Below, piece after piece: positions 36,147 to 44,671 of a DNA stretch of 64,000 nt. Numbering within the stretch: the first letter of the stretch is position 1; each line of letters begins with the position of its first letter. The DNA is from an uncultured Lachnospiraceae bacterium (GTDB lineage: Bacteria > Bacillota > Clostridia > Lachnospirales > Lachnospiraceae). The stretch covers positions 124,001 through 188,000 of the forward strand of contig CAJTOR010000001.1 in the NCBI GenBank assembly GCA_910577675.1, given 5' to 3'. The translations under genes were made by a program, and so were the position numbers. The notes beneath the pieces were generated by a model. That model did no database searches. It was not told where the DNA came from and saw only the letters and a program-made list of their open reading frames with translations.

Positions 36147-37481
36147 CTACTTGCGCCGCGTGCTCTTCATCAAAAATTCAGGTATTTTAATTCCCTCATT
36201 CTTGGCAGATTCATGCCCTGACGGAGCCGCTGGCTGCGGTTTTGGTGTTATAGGGGTCTGTCCGGGGGTAAAAGTTTTCCCCGGTGTGAAGGTGCTTGTC
36301 CCCGGTGTAAATGTGTTGGTTCCAGGCGTGGTGCGGTAAATACCGCCATTGCTTGGGGAACCGTATGTGGTGGTCGGGCGCTGCGTTACAGGGCGCTGGT
36401 TCTGCTGGCCAAAGACCGGGTGCTGCTCCGGTGCCACATACTGTTCCTGCACCACTTCCGGATTTGGGACAGGTGCCGCCGCCTGCCCGCCCTTCTGTGT
36501 CATAAAAGAAGGAGTTTTTACTGTCGGTGCCACCTCCTCAAGCCCTGTCGCAATCACAGTGATGGTCGCCTTATCCTGCACGGTTGAATCCGGCACCGCG
36601 CCAAAAATAACATATGCTTCATCACCAATCCGCTCCTGGACATAGGTTGCCGCCTCGTCAACCTCCACAAGCCCGATATCGCCGGAAATATTTAAGATCA
36701 CATGGGAAGCCCCCTCAATTGTCGTTTCAAGCAGAGGGCTTGTGATTGCCTGCTGCACCGCATCGATACATTTATTATCCCCCGTACCGACACCGATGCC
36801 AATATGGGCAATCCCCTTGTTTTTCATAACTGTCTGCACGTCCGCAAAGTCAAGGTTAATCAGCCCCGGCACATTAATCAGGTCGGTGATGCCCTGGACA
36901 CCCTGCTGGAGCACCTCGTCCGCCTTGCGCAGCGCCTCAGGCATCGGTGTGCGGCGATCCACGATCTCAAGCAATTTTTCATTCGGGATAACGATGAGCG
37001 TATCCACATTTGCCTTTAACTTCTCAATTCCCGCAAGCGCATTGTTCATGCGCTGTCTTGCCTCGAAGCGGAACGGCTTTGTCACAATGCCCACGGTCAG
37101 GATGCCAAGCTCCTTCGCAATCTGTGCCACTACCGGCGCAGCCCCGGTCCCGGTTCCACCGCCCATGCCGCAGGTGACAAATACCATATCATGGTCGCGT
37201 ATCGTTTCCATCAGCTCATCGCGGTTCTCCTCCGCCGCCTTCTCCCCGATCTCGGGCATCATGCCCGCGCCAAGCCCCTTGGTCAGCTTCTCACCGATCT
37301 GTATGCAATTCGGTGCCTTACAGTTTCTCAGATGCTGCTTGTCCGTGTTGACACAAACAAATTCAACTCCCTGTATTCCCTCTTCAATCATCCTGTTTAC
37401 CGCATTATTTCCCGCTCCTCCAACGCCAACTACCAAAATCCTCGCGGCTACATCCGCCTCGTTTTTCCTAATCTCCAGCAA
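36147..37481 (-). CDS. ftsZ: FtsZ, cell division tubulin homologue
   Basis: FtsZ forms the division ring. The GTPase core has GVGGAGNNAVNRM and the tubulin signature GGGTGTGAAPVVA. The core ends at about residue 320. A Pro/Thr/Gln-rich linker follows with short TFTPG repeats (about 395-420), then the conserved C-terminal peptide IPEFLMKS that binds partners such as FtsA, SepF or ZapA-type proteins. The start codon is TTG at 37481 with GAAGGAGG upstream. ftsA is not next to it. Confidence 0.97.
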   Translation of the reverse strand: MLEIRKNEADVAARILVVGVGGAGNNAVNRMIEEGIQGVEFVCVNTDKQHLRNCKAPNCIQIGEKLTKGLGAGMMPEIGEKAAEENRDELMETIRDHDMVFVTCGMGGGTGTGAAPVVAQIAKELGILTVGIVTKPFRFEARQRMNNALAGIEKLKANVDTLIVIPNEKLLEIVDRRTPMPEALRKADEVLQQGVQGITDLINVPGLINLDFADVQTVMKNKGIAHIGIGVGTGDNKCIDAVQQAITSPLLETTIEGASHVILNISGDIGLVEVDEAATYVQERIGDEAYVIFGAVPDSTVQDKATITVIATGLEEVAPTVKTPSFMTQKGGQAAAPVPNPEVVQEQYVAPEQHPVFGQQNQRPVTQRPTTTYGSPSNGGIYRTTPGTNTFTPGTSTFTPGKTFTPGQTPITPKPQPAAPSGHESAKNEGIKIPEFLMKSTRRK

Positions 37482-37621
37482 GGTGATTCCTCCTTCATCG
37501 CCACATGCTACCGGACTGTATGTATCCGGCTCTATTTATTGTAGACGATATGACATATATTCTCTATCCTGCGAGAAATACACATTATATCCATTCTATT
37601 ACCATTGATTGCCTACCTACT

Positions 37622-37650
37622 ATAATATAGTGAAACTCAAAAATAATCAA
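37622..37650 (-). promoter_or_regulatory. ftsZ promoter
   Basis: TTGATT (37645-37650) and TATTAT (37622-37627) on the minus strand are separated by 17 bp. They lie in the 245-nt gap between ftsQ and ftsZ and would give a leader of about 130 nt. ftsZ can thus be expressed apart from the murA-ftsQ genes. Confidence 0.7.
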
Positions 37651-37726
37651 GCAGAATTTTATAAGTTTTTTCAAAATTTTTCATGCAACTTGCAATAAAA
37701 CTTCCATGCAAGCTCATTTATTAACT

Positions 37727-38599
37727 TTATTGCGGGGTATCATCCGGATTTGTACCATCCCCTTCCCCCTCTGCGGGAGGTCCTTCCCCACTTCCTGTCA
37801 CATTCCCATTATCCCCAAAACCTGCTGCCCCGTAATCAGAGCTGTCATCATCCTCCTCCCCAAGTGGTTTTGCCGTAATATGGTTGTTTCCATTTTCATA
37901 TGCGGTCAGGTCAATCTTTAACTTGCGTTCCCCGGAAGCATCCATCAGTGATTTGACCACGGATAACACTTCATCGTAATATTCCCTTTTCCCAAGCAGA
38001 ACCACACTCCCATCTATATAAAGCGTTACCGAATTATCCTGACTGAAAGCAATTTCTTCAACGGCAAGTTCCTGTTTCTGGATCAGGCGCGCAAGAGAAA
38101 GGATCACATCGAAAATCCCCTCCTTCGCTGTGACCATCTTCTCCCTCAGCACAATTTTCTGAAATTTAAGCCCTGTTACAACGGGCACATCGCGAAGGCG
38201 CACGCGCGAACTTTCAACAACCATCCCCTCGCGGTCAAAATAAAGATAACTTCCCATCTGCTCGACGCAGCCAGTCACCAATTTATCGTGTACGGTTACT
38301 TCAACTTCGTCCCGCCCACAAAGATCGATCTCCACTTTCTCGACAAAGGGAATTTCCCCCGCCCCAAACAAGTACATGCGCAGCCAGAAAAACAGGCTTA
38401 TCCGGTCAGTCGGCTTTGTTACCAGAATTTCCTTTATCTCCTGCTCGGAATACCTGCTTCCCCCCGTCACCGTAAATTTTTTTAATTCAAATATTTTCAG
38501 GAATATAACGGAAGCTAAAACAACAAGGAATACACAGAGCATGAACCTGCGTTTTTTTCTCTTCCTTCTCGCCTTTGAATACACATATGTCTTTCTCAT
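37727..38599 (-). CDS. ftsQ: FtsQ/DivIB-like division protein
   Basis: A bitopic divisome protein. The basic cytosolic start (MRKTYVYSKARRKRKKRR) leads into one helix (about 18-37). A POTRA domain follows (about 38-110, with FTVTGGSRYSEQEIKEILVTKP), then the beta domain. The C-terminal 35 residues are Gly, Asp, Asn and Pro rich and likely unstructured. It lies between murA and ftsZ. Confidence 0.88.
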   Translation of the reverse strand: MRKTYVYSKARRKRKKRRFMLCVFLVVLASVIFLKIFELKKFTVTGGSRYSEQEIKEILVTKPTDRISLFFWLRMYLFGAGEIPFVEKVEIDLCGRDEVEVTVHDKLVTGCVEQMGSYLYFDREGMVVESSRVRLRDVPVVTGLKFQKIVLREKMVTAKEGIFDVILSLARLIQKQELAVEEIAFSQDNSVTLYIDGSVVLLGKREYYDEVLSVVKSLMDASGERKLKIDLTAYENGNNHITAKPLGEEDDDSSDYGAAGFGDNGNVTGSGEGPPAEGEGDGTNPDDTPQ

Positions 38600-38648
38600 G
38601 ATTTTATCCGATTTCCTTCCTGAAAACTAGCAATTACTTTTTCCCATT

Positions 38649-39902
38649 TTATTTGACCACCCTCTTAATATCGGCTCCCAAACCTTTAAGCCCCCCGACA
38701 AAATCCTCATATCCCCTCTCAAGGTATTCCGTCCCCGTAATTGTGCTCTCCCCCTCCGCGGCAAGTGCCGCTATCACAAGGGCTGCTGTTCCCCTAAGAT
38801 CCTTTCCGCAAAGATTTGCACCGGCAAGGGTCATAACCCCCTCAACCACAGCCTTATTTTCATCAAGGTAAATCCGCGCGCCCATTTTAATAAGTTCAGG
38901 AACTACTTTAAAGCGAGCTTCAAATATTGTTTCCTCAATAACGCACACACCGTCTGCAAGTGTGGCAAGCGCGACAAACTGCGATTGCATATCCGTCGGG
39001 AACCCCGGGTAGGGCTGTGTCCTGATATAGTCGAAAGCGGCAAGCCGCCTGCCCTTCTTTACCAGGATGCCGTCCGCATAAATACCGAATTCGGCACCCG
39101 CCGCCCTGAGCGGTTTTATCACTGCAAGAAGTTCCGCATCATCCGCCCCCCTCAAAAATACTTTCCCGCCCGATGAGAGCACTGCCGCCATATAAGTACC
39201 CGCAACAATGCGGTCGGAAGGAACTGTATAGTCCACCGGTGAAAGCTGCTTTACCCCTTCCACCAAAAGATGCGCTGTCCCGATCCCGCTAATCTTTGCA
39301 CCCGCCGCATTAAGGAAATGGCACAGGTGCACGACCTCCGGCTCCCTTGCGACATTGTGCAGCCCCGTGCGGCCTTCTGCAAGTACGGCTGCTAAGATTG
39401 CATTCTGCGTCGCCCCAACCGAAGGTACCGGAAAGACCACCTCCGAAGCGGTAAGCTTTGCCGCCTTTGCAAGGATGACCTCGCCCTCCTCAATCTCCAC
39501 CCCTAACGCCCTGAGAGCTAAAAGATGTAAATCCACCGGTCTGGCACCGATCACGCAACCGCCCGGATGCGCAAGATGCGCCTCCAAAAAACGCGCGGTA
39601 AGCGCCCCGAGAAGAAGGATACAGCCCCTTGTATCCGCCATATCCCCGCAGTCAAGGAAGACCGGATGCACATATCTGGCATCAACGCACAGCATATCCT
39701 TATCCCGCGAAACCACTGCCCCAAGCTTTTTTAACAGCGCTGCCATCGCCCGCACGTCCGCAATGTCCGGGCAATTTCTAAACTTTGTTTCCCCCGGAAT
39801 CAAAAGCGCCGCCGCAAGCATCGGCAAAACAGCATTTTTGGAACCCTGGATCTTTATCTCACCATTTAGGAAACGACCGCCCGAAACACAAATACAAGCC
39901 AT
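38649..39902 (-). CDS. murA: MurA, UDP-GlcNAc enolpyruvyl transferase
   Basis: The first committed step of peptidoglycan synthesis: transfer of enolpyruvate from PEP to UDP-N-acetylglucosamine. The motif GSKNAVLPMLAAALL lies near the start, and the reactive Cys in HPGGCVIGARPVDLHL is present, so fosfomycin sensitivity would be expected. The ATG at 39902 gives 417 residues, the family length, with TTGAGGTG upstream; the longer frame adds eight residues without support. In this cluster it occupies the place where murG is often found. Confidence 0.95.
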   Translation of the reverse strand: MACICVSGGRFLNGEIKIQGSKNAVLPMLAAALLIPGETKFRNCPDIADVRAMAALLKKLGAVVSRDKDMLCVDARYVHPVFLDCGDMADTRGCILLLGALTARFLEAHLAHPGGCVIGARPVDLHLLALRALGVEIEEGEVILAKAAKLTASEVVFPVPSVGATQNAILAAVLAEGRTGLHNVAREPEVVHLCHFLNAAGAKISGIGTAHLLVEGVKQLSPVDYTVPSDRIVAGTYMAAVLSSGGKVFLRGADDAELLAVIKPLRAAGAEFGIYADGILVKKGRRLAAFDYIRTQPYPGFPTDMQSQFVALATLADGVCVIEETIFEARFKVVPELIKMGARIYLDENKAVVEGVMTLAGANLCGKDLRGTAALVIAALAAEGESTITGTEYLERGYEDFVGGLKGLGADIKRVVK

Positions 39903-39972
39903 GGCACACACCTCAAAAGAAAGCATCTATTACAGTTTATGCAGCCTCCCCAAAAACGTGCATGGCCAACTC

Positions 39973-41118
39973 TTAAATTTCCCCTTCAATCCGGTCGGAT
40001 ACACTTAACACAATCCCCATCTCCATCATCAATACCAGGAGTGAACTTCCCCCGTAACTGATAAAGGGCAGTGGGATACCTGTCGAGGGTATCGTGTTTG
40101 TCACCACCGCGACATTGATTAATACCTGCACCGCAATATGTGCCATCACTCCGGTTGCAATCAGACTCCCAAATAGATCCGGCGCGTTAATTGCTATGAT
40201 AAAGATGCGCCAGAGAAGGAGCACAAACAAAAACAAGACCGCAAATGCCCCGACTAACCCGAGTTCCTCACAGATCGTGGAAAAGATCATATCATTGTGC
40301 GCTTCCGGGATATAGCCAAGTTTCTGAACGCCCTGTCCTAGCCCCTTCCCGAACAGCCCGCCGCTTGCAATGGCGTAAAGTCCCTGCAAAATCTGGTAGC
40401 CCTTGGGATGGTTCTCGATATCGCGCCAGATATTGATGCGCTCTAGGCGGTATGGGAAAAGCACAATAAACAGGATGGCGGCGGCAACCAGGGCAAGCGC
40501 AATCACAATATAATACTTTTTGTTGCGGGTTGCAACAAAACAGATTGCTACCATCATCACGCCCATAACAAGCGCCGTGGAAAAATTCTCCCAGACGACC
40601 AGGATGATAAGCGGTGCCATAATGGTGAGGACACGGATAAACCCTCCAATATGGTTAAGCCTCCTCGGAGAAAGTTTTACAATATAGGCGGTCAGCAAAA
40701 GGACACAGATCTTTGAAATCTCGGAAGGCTGGAATTTCCCGAAACTCCCAAGTTCAATCCAGCGCTGGGAACCGCCCGTTGCCGCGCCAAACAGAACAAG
40801 ATAAAGCTGCAAGCCAATGCAGACCATATACAGGAAAAATATTGGCTTTATCGGCAAAAACGGCAGCTTCTGTACATAGATACGGTAATCGATTTTTGAA
40901 ATAATAACCATTATCACCGTTCCCGCCACTGCAAAAATTGCCTGTTTGCGCAAAAACAGGGTGGGGTCACTATAATATTTTTCTGCATTGTAATAGCTGA
41001 CACTGAACACCATCACCAGCCCGAAGCACACCAGGAAAAGGACGAGGAATAAGAGCGTATAATCATAATAGCGCTTTTTCTTTCTCCGCTTCCCCTGTTC
41101 CATATCATCCCTCGTCAT
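39973..41118 (-). CDS. ftsW: FtsW/SpoVE-type SEDS peptidoglycan polymerase
   Basis: A SEDS-family glycosyltransferase with about ten membrane helices. Signature blocks are KFQPSEISKICVLLLTAY, PEAHNDMIFSTICEELG and STGIPLPFISYGGSSLL. It is 381 residues long. Near ftsI- and spoVD-like PBPs it could serve as the FtsW of vegetative division, the SpoVE of spore cortex, or both. Confidence 0.93.
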   Translation of the reverse strand: MTRDDMEQGKRRKKKRYYDYTLLFLVLFLVCFGLVMVFSVSYYNAEKYYSDPTLFLRKQAIFAVAGTVIMVIISKIDYRIYVQKLPFLPIKPIFFLYMVCIGLQLYLVLFGAATGGSQRWIELGSFGKFQPSEISKICVLLLTAYIVKLSPRRLNHIGGFIRVLTIMAPLIILVVWENFSTALVMGVMMVAICFVATRNKKYYIVIALALVAAAILFIVLFPYRLERINIWRDIENHPKGYQILQGLYAIASGGLFGKGLGQGVQKLGYIPEAHNDMIFSTICEELGLVGAFAVLFLFVLLLWRIFIIAINAPDLFGSLIATGVMAHIAVQVLINVAVVTNTIPSTGIPLPFISYGGSSLLVLMMEMGIVLSVSDRIEGEI

Positions 41119-41195
41119 AGCAAAACCTCTTTCCTGATAATTTTATAGCTCTCATGCCCAAAATCCGCCAAACTCCAGGAAACCGGATAATTTCT

Positions 41196-42581
41196 TTAAG
41201 GGAGTGCCCGCACCAGCTCCTTAAATATCCGCCCGCGCTCCTCATAGTTCTCAAACATCCCCCAGCTCGCACAACTTGGGGAGAGCAGCACCGCCTCGCC
41301 GGGTTTTGCATGTTCAAAACAGTAATTCACTGCCTCCTCCATCCCCCCCACCATCACAATATCCGCAAATCCCCGCTCGCGTGCCGCCTGTGCGATCTTC
41401 TCCCTCGTCTGCCCCATCAGTACCAGGCATTTTATCCTGCCCTCAAACGAATCGATCAACGCACCGAACTCCGACCCCTTGTCATATCCGCCGCCGATCA
41501 GAAAAGTTTTTGCTGTCATCGCGCGCACTGCCTGGATGGAGGCATCCGGGTTTGTTCCCTTTGAGTCGTTATAGTATTTTACACCGTTTTTTTCCTCCAC
41601 GTACTCAATGCGGTGCTCAACCGCCCGGAATGCAAAAAGCGCCCTGCGTATGCAGTCTTTCGGCACTGAGAGCGCCATCGCTGCCGCTGCCGCCACCATT
41701 ACATTCTCGTAGTTATGCCGCCCGATAATATTTAAATCGCGCACATTGACAAGCACATCCTCCTGCCCGCCCTCCGCATAAATAATCTCATCCCCCGATA
41801 AGAAAAATCCGTCGGAAAGTTTCCTCTGTCCGGAAAACCAGACTACTTTGCAGGAAAGTGTTGCTGCCGCTGCCCGCAACCTCTCATCTTCATAGTTCAG
41901 GATGCAGGTATCCCCCTCCGTCTGTTTTCCCGCGATAGCAAGTTTTGCCGATATATAATTCTCCATTGTATGATGGCGGTTTAAATGATCCGGCGTAATA
42001 TTCGTGATTGCCGAAACTAAAGGTTTGAAATCATGTACGGTTTCAAGCTGGAAACTGCTTATCTCCGCTACCGTAACGGAATCCGCCGCCGTTTTCTGCA
42101 CCATCTGCGTGTACGGGGTTCCGATATTTCCAACCACAAAAACATCATTGTAAAAGGTTTTCATTATCTCCCCGGTCAGTGCAGTTGTGGTCGTCTTCCC
42201 ATTCGTGCCGGTGATGGCAACCAGACGACCCCTCTCAAACTGGTACGCAAGTTCTATCTCCCCGATAATTTTTGCCCCCGCATCGCGCAGGCGGTCAATT
42301 TCTGGCAGATCCACCGGCACGCCGGGACTTAATACCGCATAGTCCATACCCGCTGCCAGTTCATCGCCAAATTCCCCAAGCACAATACGCCCGCCAAAAT
42401 CCTCCCCGATCTTTGCACGTATTTCCATCACGTCAAGGTTTTTGTTCGCATCATATAAAGTGACATCGCCAATCCCGTCCAAAAGCCTTGCCGCCGCAAT
42501 CCCGCTGATTCCGGTTCCGATTATAATTATTTTTTTTCCACAAAAATCCCTGCCCTTTAAAAAATCCTCCTGCAAATCCAT
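41196..42581 (-). CDS. murD: MurD, UDP-MurNAc-L-Ala:D-Glu ligase
   Basis: Adds D-Glu to UDP-MurNAc-L-Ala. It has an N-terminal Rossmann domain (IIIGTGISGIAAARLL), the Mur ligase ATP site GTNGKTTTTALTGEI, NITPDHLNRH, and the C-terminal domain with YNDSKGTNPDASIQAV. It lies between the spoVD-like PBP and ftsW. mraY, normally next to it, is missing. Confidence 0.96.
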   Translation of the reverse strand: MDLQEDFLKGRDFCGKKIIIIGTGISGIAAARLLDGIGDVTLYDANKNLDVMEIRAKIGEDFGGRIVLGEFGDELAAGMDYAVLSPGVPVDLPEIDRLRDAGAKIIGEIELAYQFERGRLVAITGTNGKTTTTALTGEIMKTFYNDVFVVGNIGTPYTQMVQKTAADSVTVAEISSFQLETVHDFKPLVSAITNITPDHLNRHHTMENYISAKLAIAGKQTEGDTCILNYEDERLRAAAATLSCKVVWFSGQRKLSDGFFLSGDEIIYAEGGQEDVLVNVRDLNIIGRHNYENVMVAAAAAMALSVPKDCIRRALFAFRAVEHRIEYVEEKNGVKYYNDSKGTNPDASIQAVRAMTAKTFLIGGGYDKGSEFGALIDSFEGRIKCLVLMGQTREKIAQAARERGFADIVMVGGMEEAVNYCFEHAKPGEAVLLSPSCASWGMFENYEERGRIFKELVRALP

Positions 42582-42620
42582 ACCTCATATCCTTTCTGTA
42601 TTCCCGCCCGTATTTTACGG

Positions 42621-44567
42621 CTATTCCACATACAAAATCAAGTCGCTGTTTTTATTGACTTTCTCCCCCGGCAGAGGGAACTGCTCCTTCACCTTCTCCC
42701 CCTCCCCGATAATATACAGCTCCCCTTCCGAATATGCAGCAAACTCCGTTTTTGCTTCCTTTATCCCCTTGCCTGTAAAATCCGGAACAACATCGGTGCC
42801 AAGCGAATATTCCTTTAGTTCCTGTTCGCTGTAATCCGGTACAATATTTAAATACGGCAGAATATTTTCAAAAATCTCCCCCGCAACCGGTGCGGCGATC
42901 GTTCCCCCGTAATAGATGCCCTCCGGCTCATCAATCATAACCAATACCATAACCTGCGGGTCGGATGCCGGGGCAAAACCAAGGAACGACGCGATATATC
43001 TGCCCGTCCTCCTCGGAAGTTTTTCCGAGGTTGCCGTCTTGCCGCCGATATGAAGCCCCGCCACATACGCGCGCTTTCCTGTTCCCTCAGCGACCACCGC
43101 CTCCAAAAGTTCCCGCATCATCCCGCTCGTCTGTTCGGATACCGCTCCCTCCTCCTCATCATAGTGGAAGGTTTTCACCGTCACTTTCTCGGCATTCTCC
43201 ACATAGATACCAAAGTGTGGAGTAACCAGTTTCCCCCCGTTGACCGCCGCACTTGCCGCGCGCATCAATTGCAGGGGCGTGATCTGGAAGGACTGCCCAA
43301 AGGACATGGTTGCCAGTTCTACCGCCTTAATATTTTCCAATTTATGTAAAATCGAGTTGGCTTCCCCCGGCAAATCCACACCGGTGCGGCGCGTCAGACC
43401 CAGTTTGTCAAAATAATACAAAAACCGCTCTGCCCCGACCCTGGCTCCAACTTCCATAAAAACCGGATTGCAGGAGTTCATTATCCCCTGCTTAAAATCC
43501 TCGCTCCCGTGCCCGCCAACCTTATGGCAGCGTATCGTCCGGTCTTCCACAAGTTTGTATCCCGGACAGTAAAATCTGTCGCTAAGCCCCACCACCCCCT
43601 CCTCAAGGGCAGCCGTTGCCGTCACGATCTTAAAAGCGGACCCCGGCTCATAGGTATCGTTGATACAGGGATTTCGCCACATGGCATTTAAAAGTTCGTT
43701 TTTCTCTGTGTCGGTCAGACTTTCCACATCGCTTTCGCCAAGCACCGGCGCGGTCAGGGTATACGGTTCATTCAGGTCAAATTCCGGCACATTAACCATC
43801 GCGTAAATCTCGCCGTTCTGCGGGTTCATCACAATAATGCTGACCCGGTTCGCCCCCTTTGCCTCGTAGACCTTTGTGGCAGCCTGCTCGGCAAACTGCT
43901 GTATCACAATATCAAGACTTGTATGCAGATGGTTGCCCGGAACAGGCTCCTCCCTGTTCTCCGCCGTATTCTCAAGTTCAAGCCCATGCGCTGTTGTCAT
44001 GGTCAGTATCTTCCCAGGTGTTCCCTGCAAATATTTATCATACTCAACCTCAAGCCCTATAATCCCCTGGTTGTCACTCCCTGTAAACCCGAGCACCTTC
44101 GATGCCAGGGAGCCGAACGGGTAAAAACGCTTGTAGTCTTCATCCACCATCACCCCGTCAAGGTTTAAGTCGCGTATTGCATCCGCAGTTTCTTTATCCA
44201 CATTTGCCTTTATCCGCTCAATCGAGGAATATTTTTCCACGCGCTTTCGCACCGTTTCCTCAGAAAGCCCAAGAATCCCTGAAAGTTTTTCAATCACTTC
44301 CTCCGGGTTGGTTATCTGGTTATGTATCACGGAGATCGTGCAGACCGGCTTATTATCCGCAATCACCACACCGTTGCGGTCATAGATCAGTCCCCGCTCC
44401 GCTTTTATGCTGCGCTCCCGCTCGTGCAGTTCCTTCGCCCGCTCGGCGTAGCGGTCTGTGACAAAAACCATAAAATAGGCAAGCCTTGCACAAATTACAA
44501 GCATCCCCGCAAGAAGCATCGCAAGCAGCAGGAAAAGCCCCCGCTTCTGGTAAGAAAGAAAATGCAT
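42621..44567 (-). CDS. SpoVD-like class B penicillin-binding protein with PASTA domain
   Basis: A transpeptidase with one N-terminal helix, a PBP dimerisation domain and a catalytic domain. The serine motif is SAFK (in EPGSAFKIVT) and the second motif SCN (in NSCNPVFM). The third motif is KTAT (GGKTATSEK) rather than the usual KTGT. A C-terminal PASTA repeat (about the last 60 residues, starting VVPDFTGKGIKEA) marks it as SpoVD-like. The ATG at 44567 (MHFLSYQKRG) has GGAAGGAACGGG upstream; the longer frame overlaps the previous gene. Confidence 0.88.
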   Translation of the reverse strand: MHFLSYQKRGLFLLLAMLLAGMLVICARLAYFMVFVTDRYAERAKELHERERSIKAERGLIYDRNGVVIADNKPVCTISVIHNQITNPEEVIEKLSGILGLSEETVRKRVEKYSSIERIKANVDKETADAIRDLNLDGVMVDEDYKRFYPFGSLASKVLGFTGSDNQGIIGLEVEYDKYLQGTPGKILTMTTAHGLELENTAENREEPVPGNHLHTSLDIVIQQFAEQAATKVYEAKGANRVSIIVMNPQNGEIYAMVNVPEFDLNEPYTLTAPVLGESDVESLTDTEKNELLNAMWRNPCINDTYEPGSAFKIVTATAALEEGVVGLSDRFYCPGYKLVEDRTIRCHKVGGHGSEDFKQGIMNSCNPVFMEVGARVGAERFLYYFDKLGLTRRTGVDLPGEANSILHKLENIKAVELATMSFGQSFQITPLQLMRAASAAVNGGKLVTPHFGIYVENAEKVTVKTFHYDEEEGAVSEQTSGMMRELLEAVVAEGTGKRAYVAGLHIGGKTATSEKLPRRTGRYIASFLGFAPASDPQVMVLVMIDEPEGIYYGGTIAAPVAGEIFENILPYLNIVPDYSEQELKEYSLGTDVVPDFTGKGIKEAKTEFAAYSEGELYIIGEGEKVKEQFPLPGEKVNKNSDLILYVE

Positions 44568-44671
44568 CCCGTTCCTTCCTTCCGGTTCTCCTCTCTTTCC
44601 TTCCATGTATATTCGCACACTGCAAAATTCATACCCCCATACTTCCGATATAGCCTCCTTCCGGCAAAATA

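Noticed and set aside
36742..37608. 288-residue plus-strand open frame opposite ftsZ
   Set aside because: It is the complement of well-supported ftsZ codons, rich in Ser, Pro and Ile as expected for a shadow frame.
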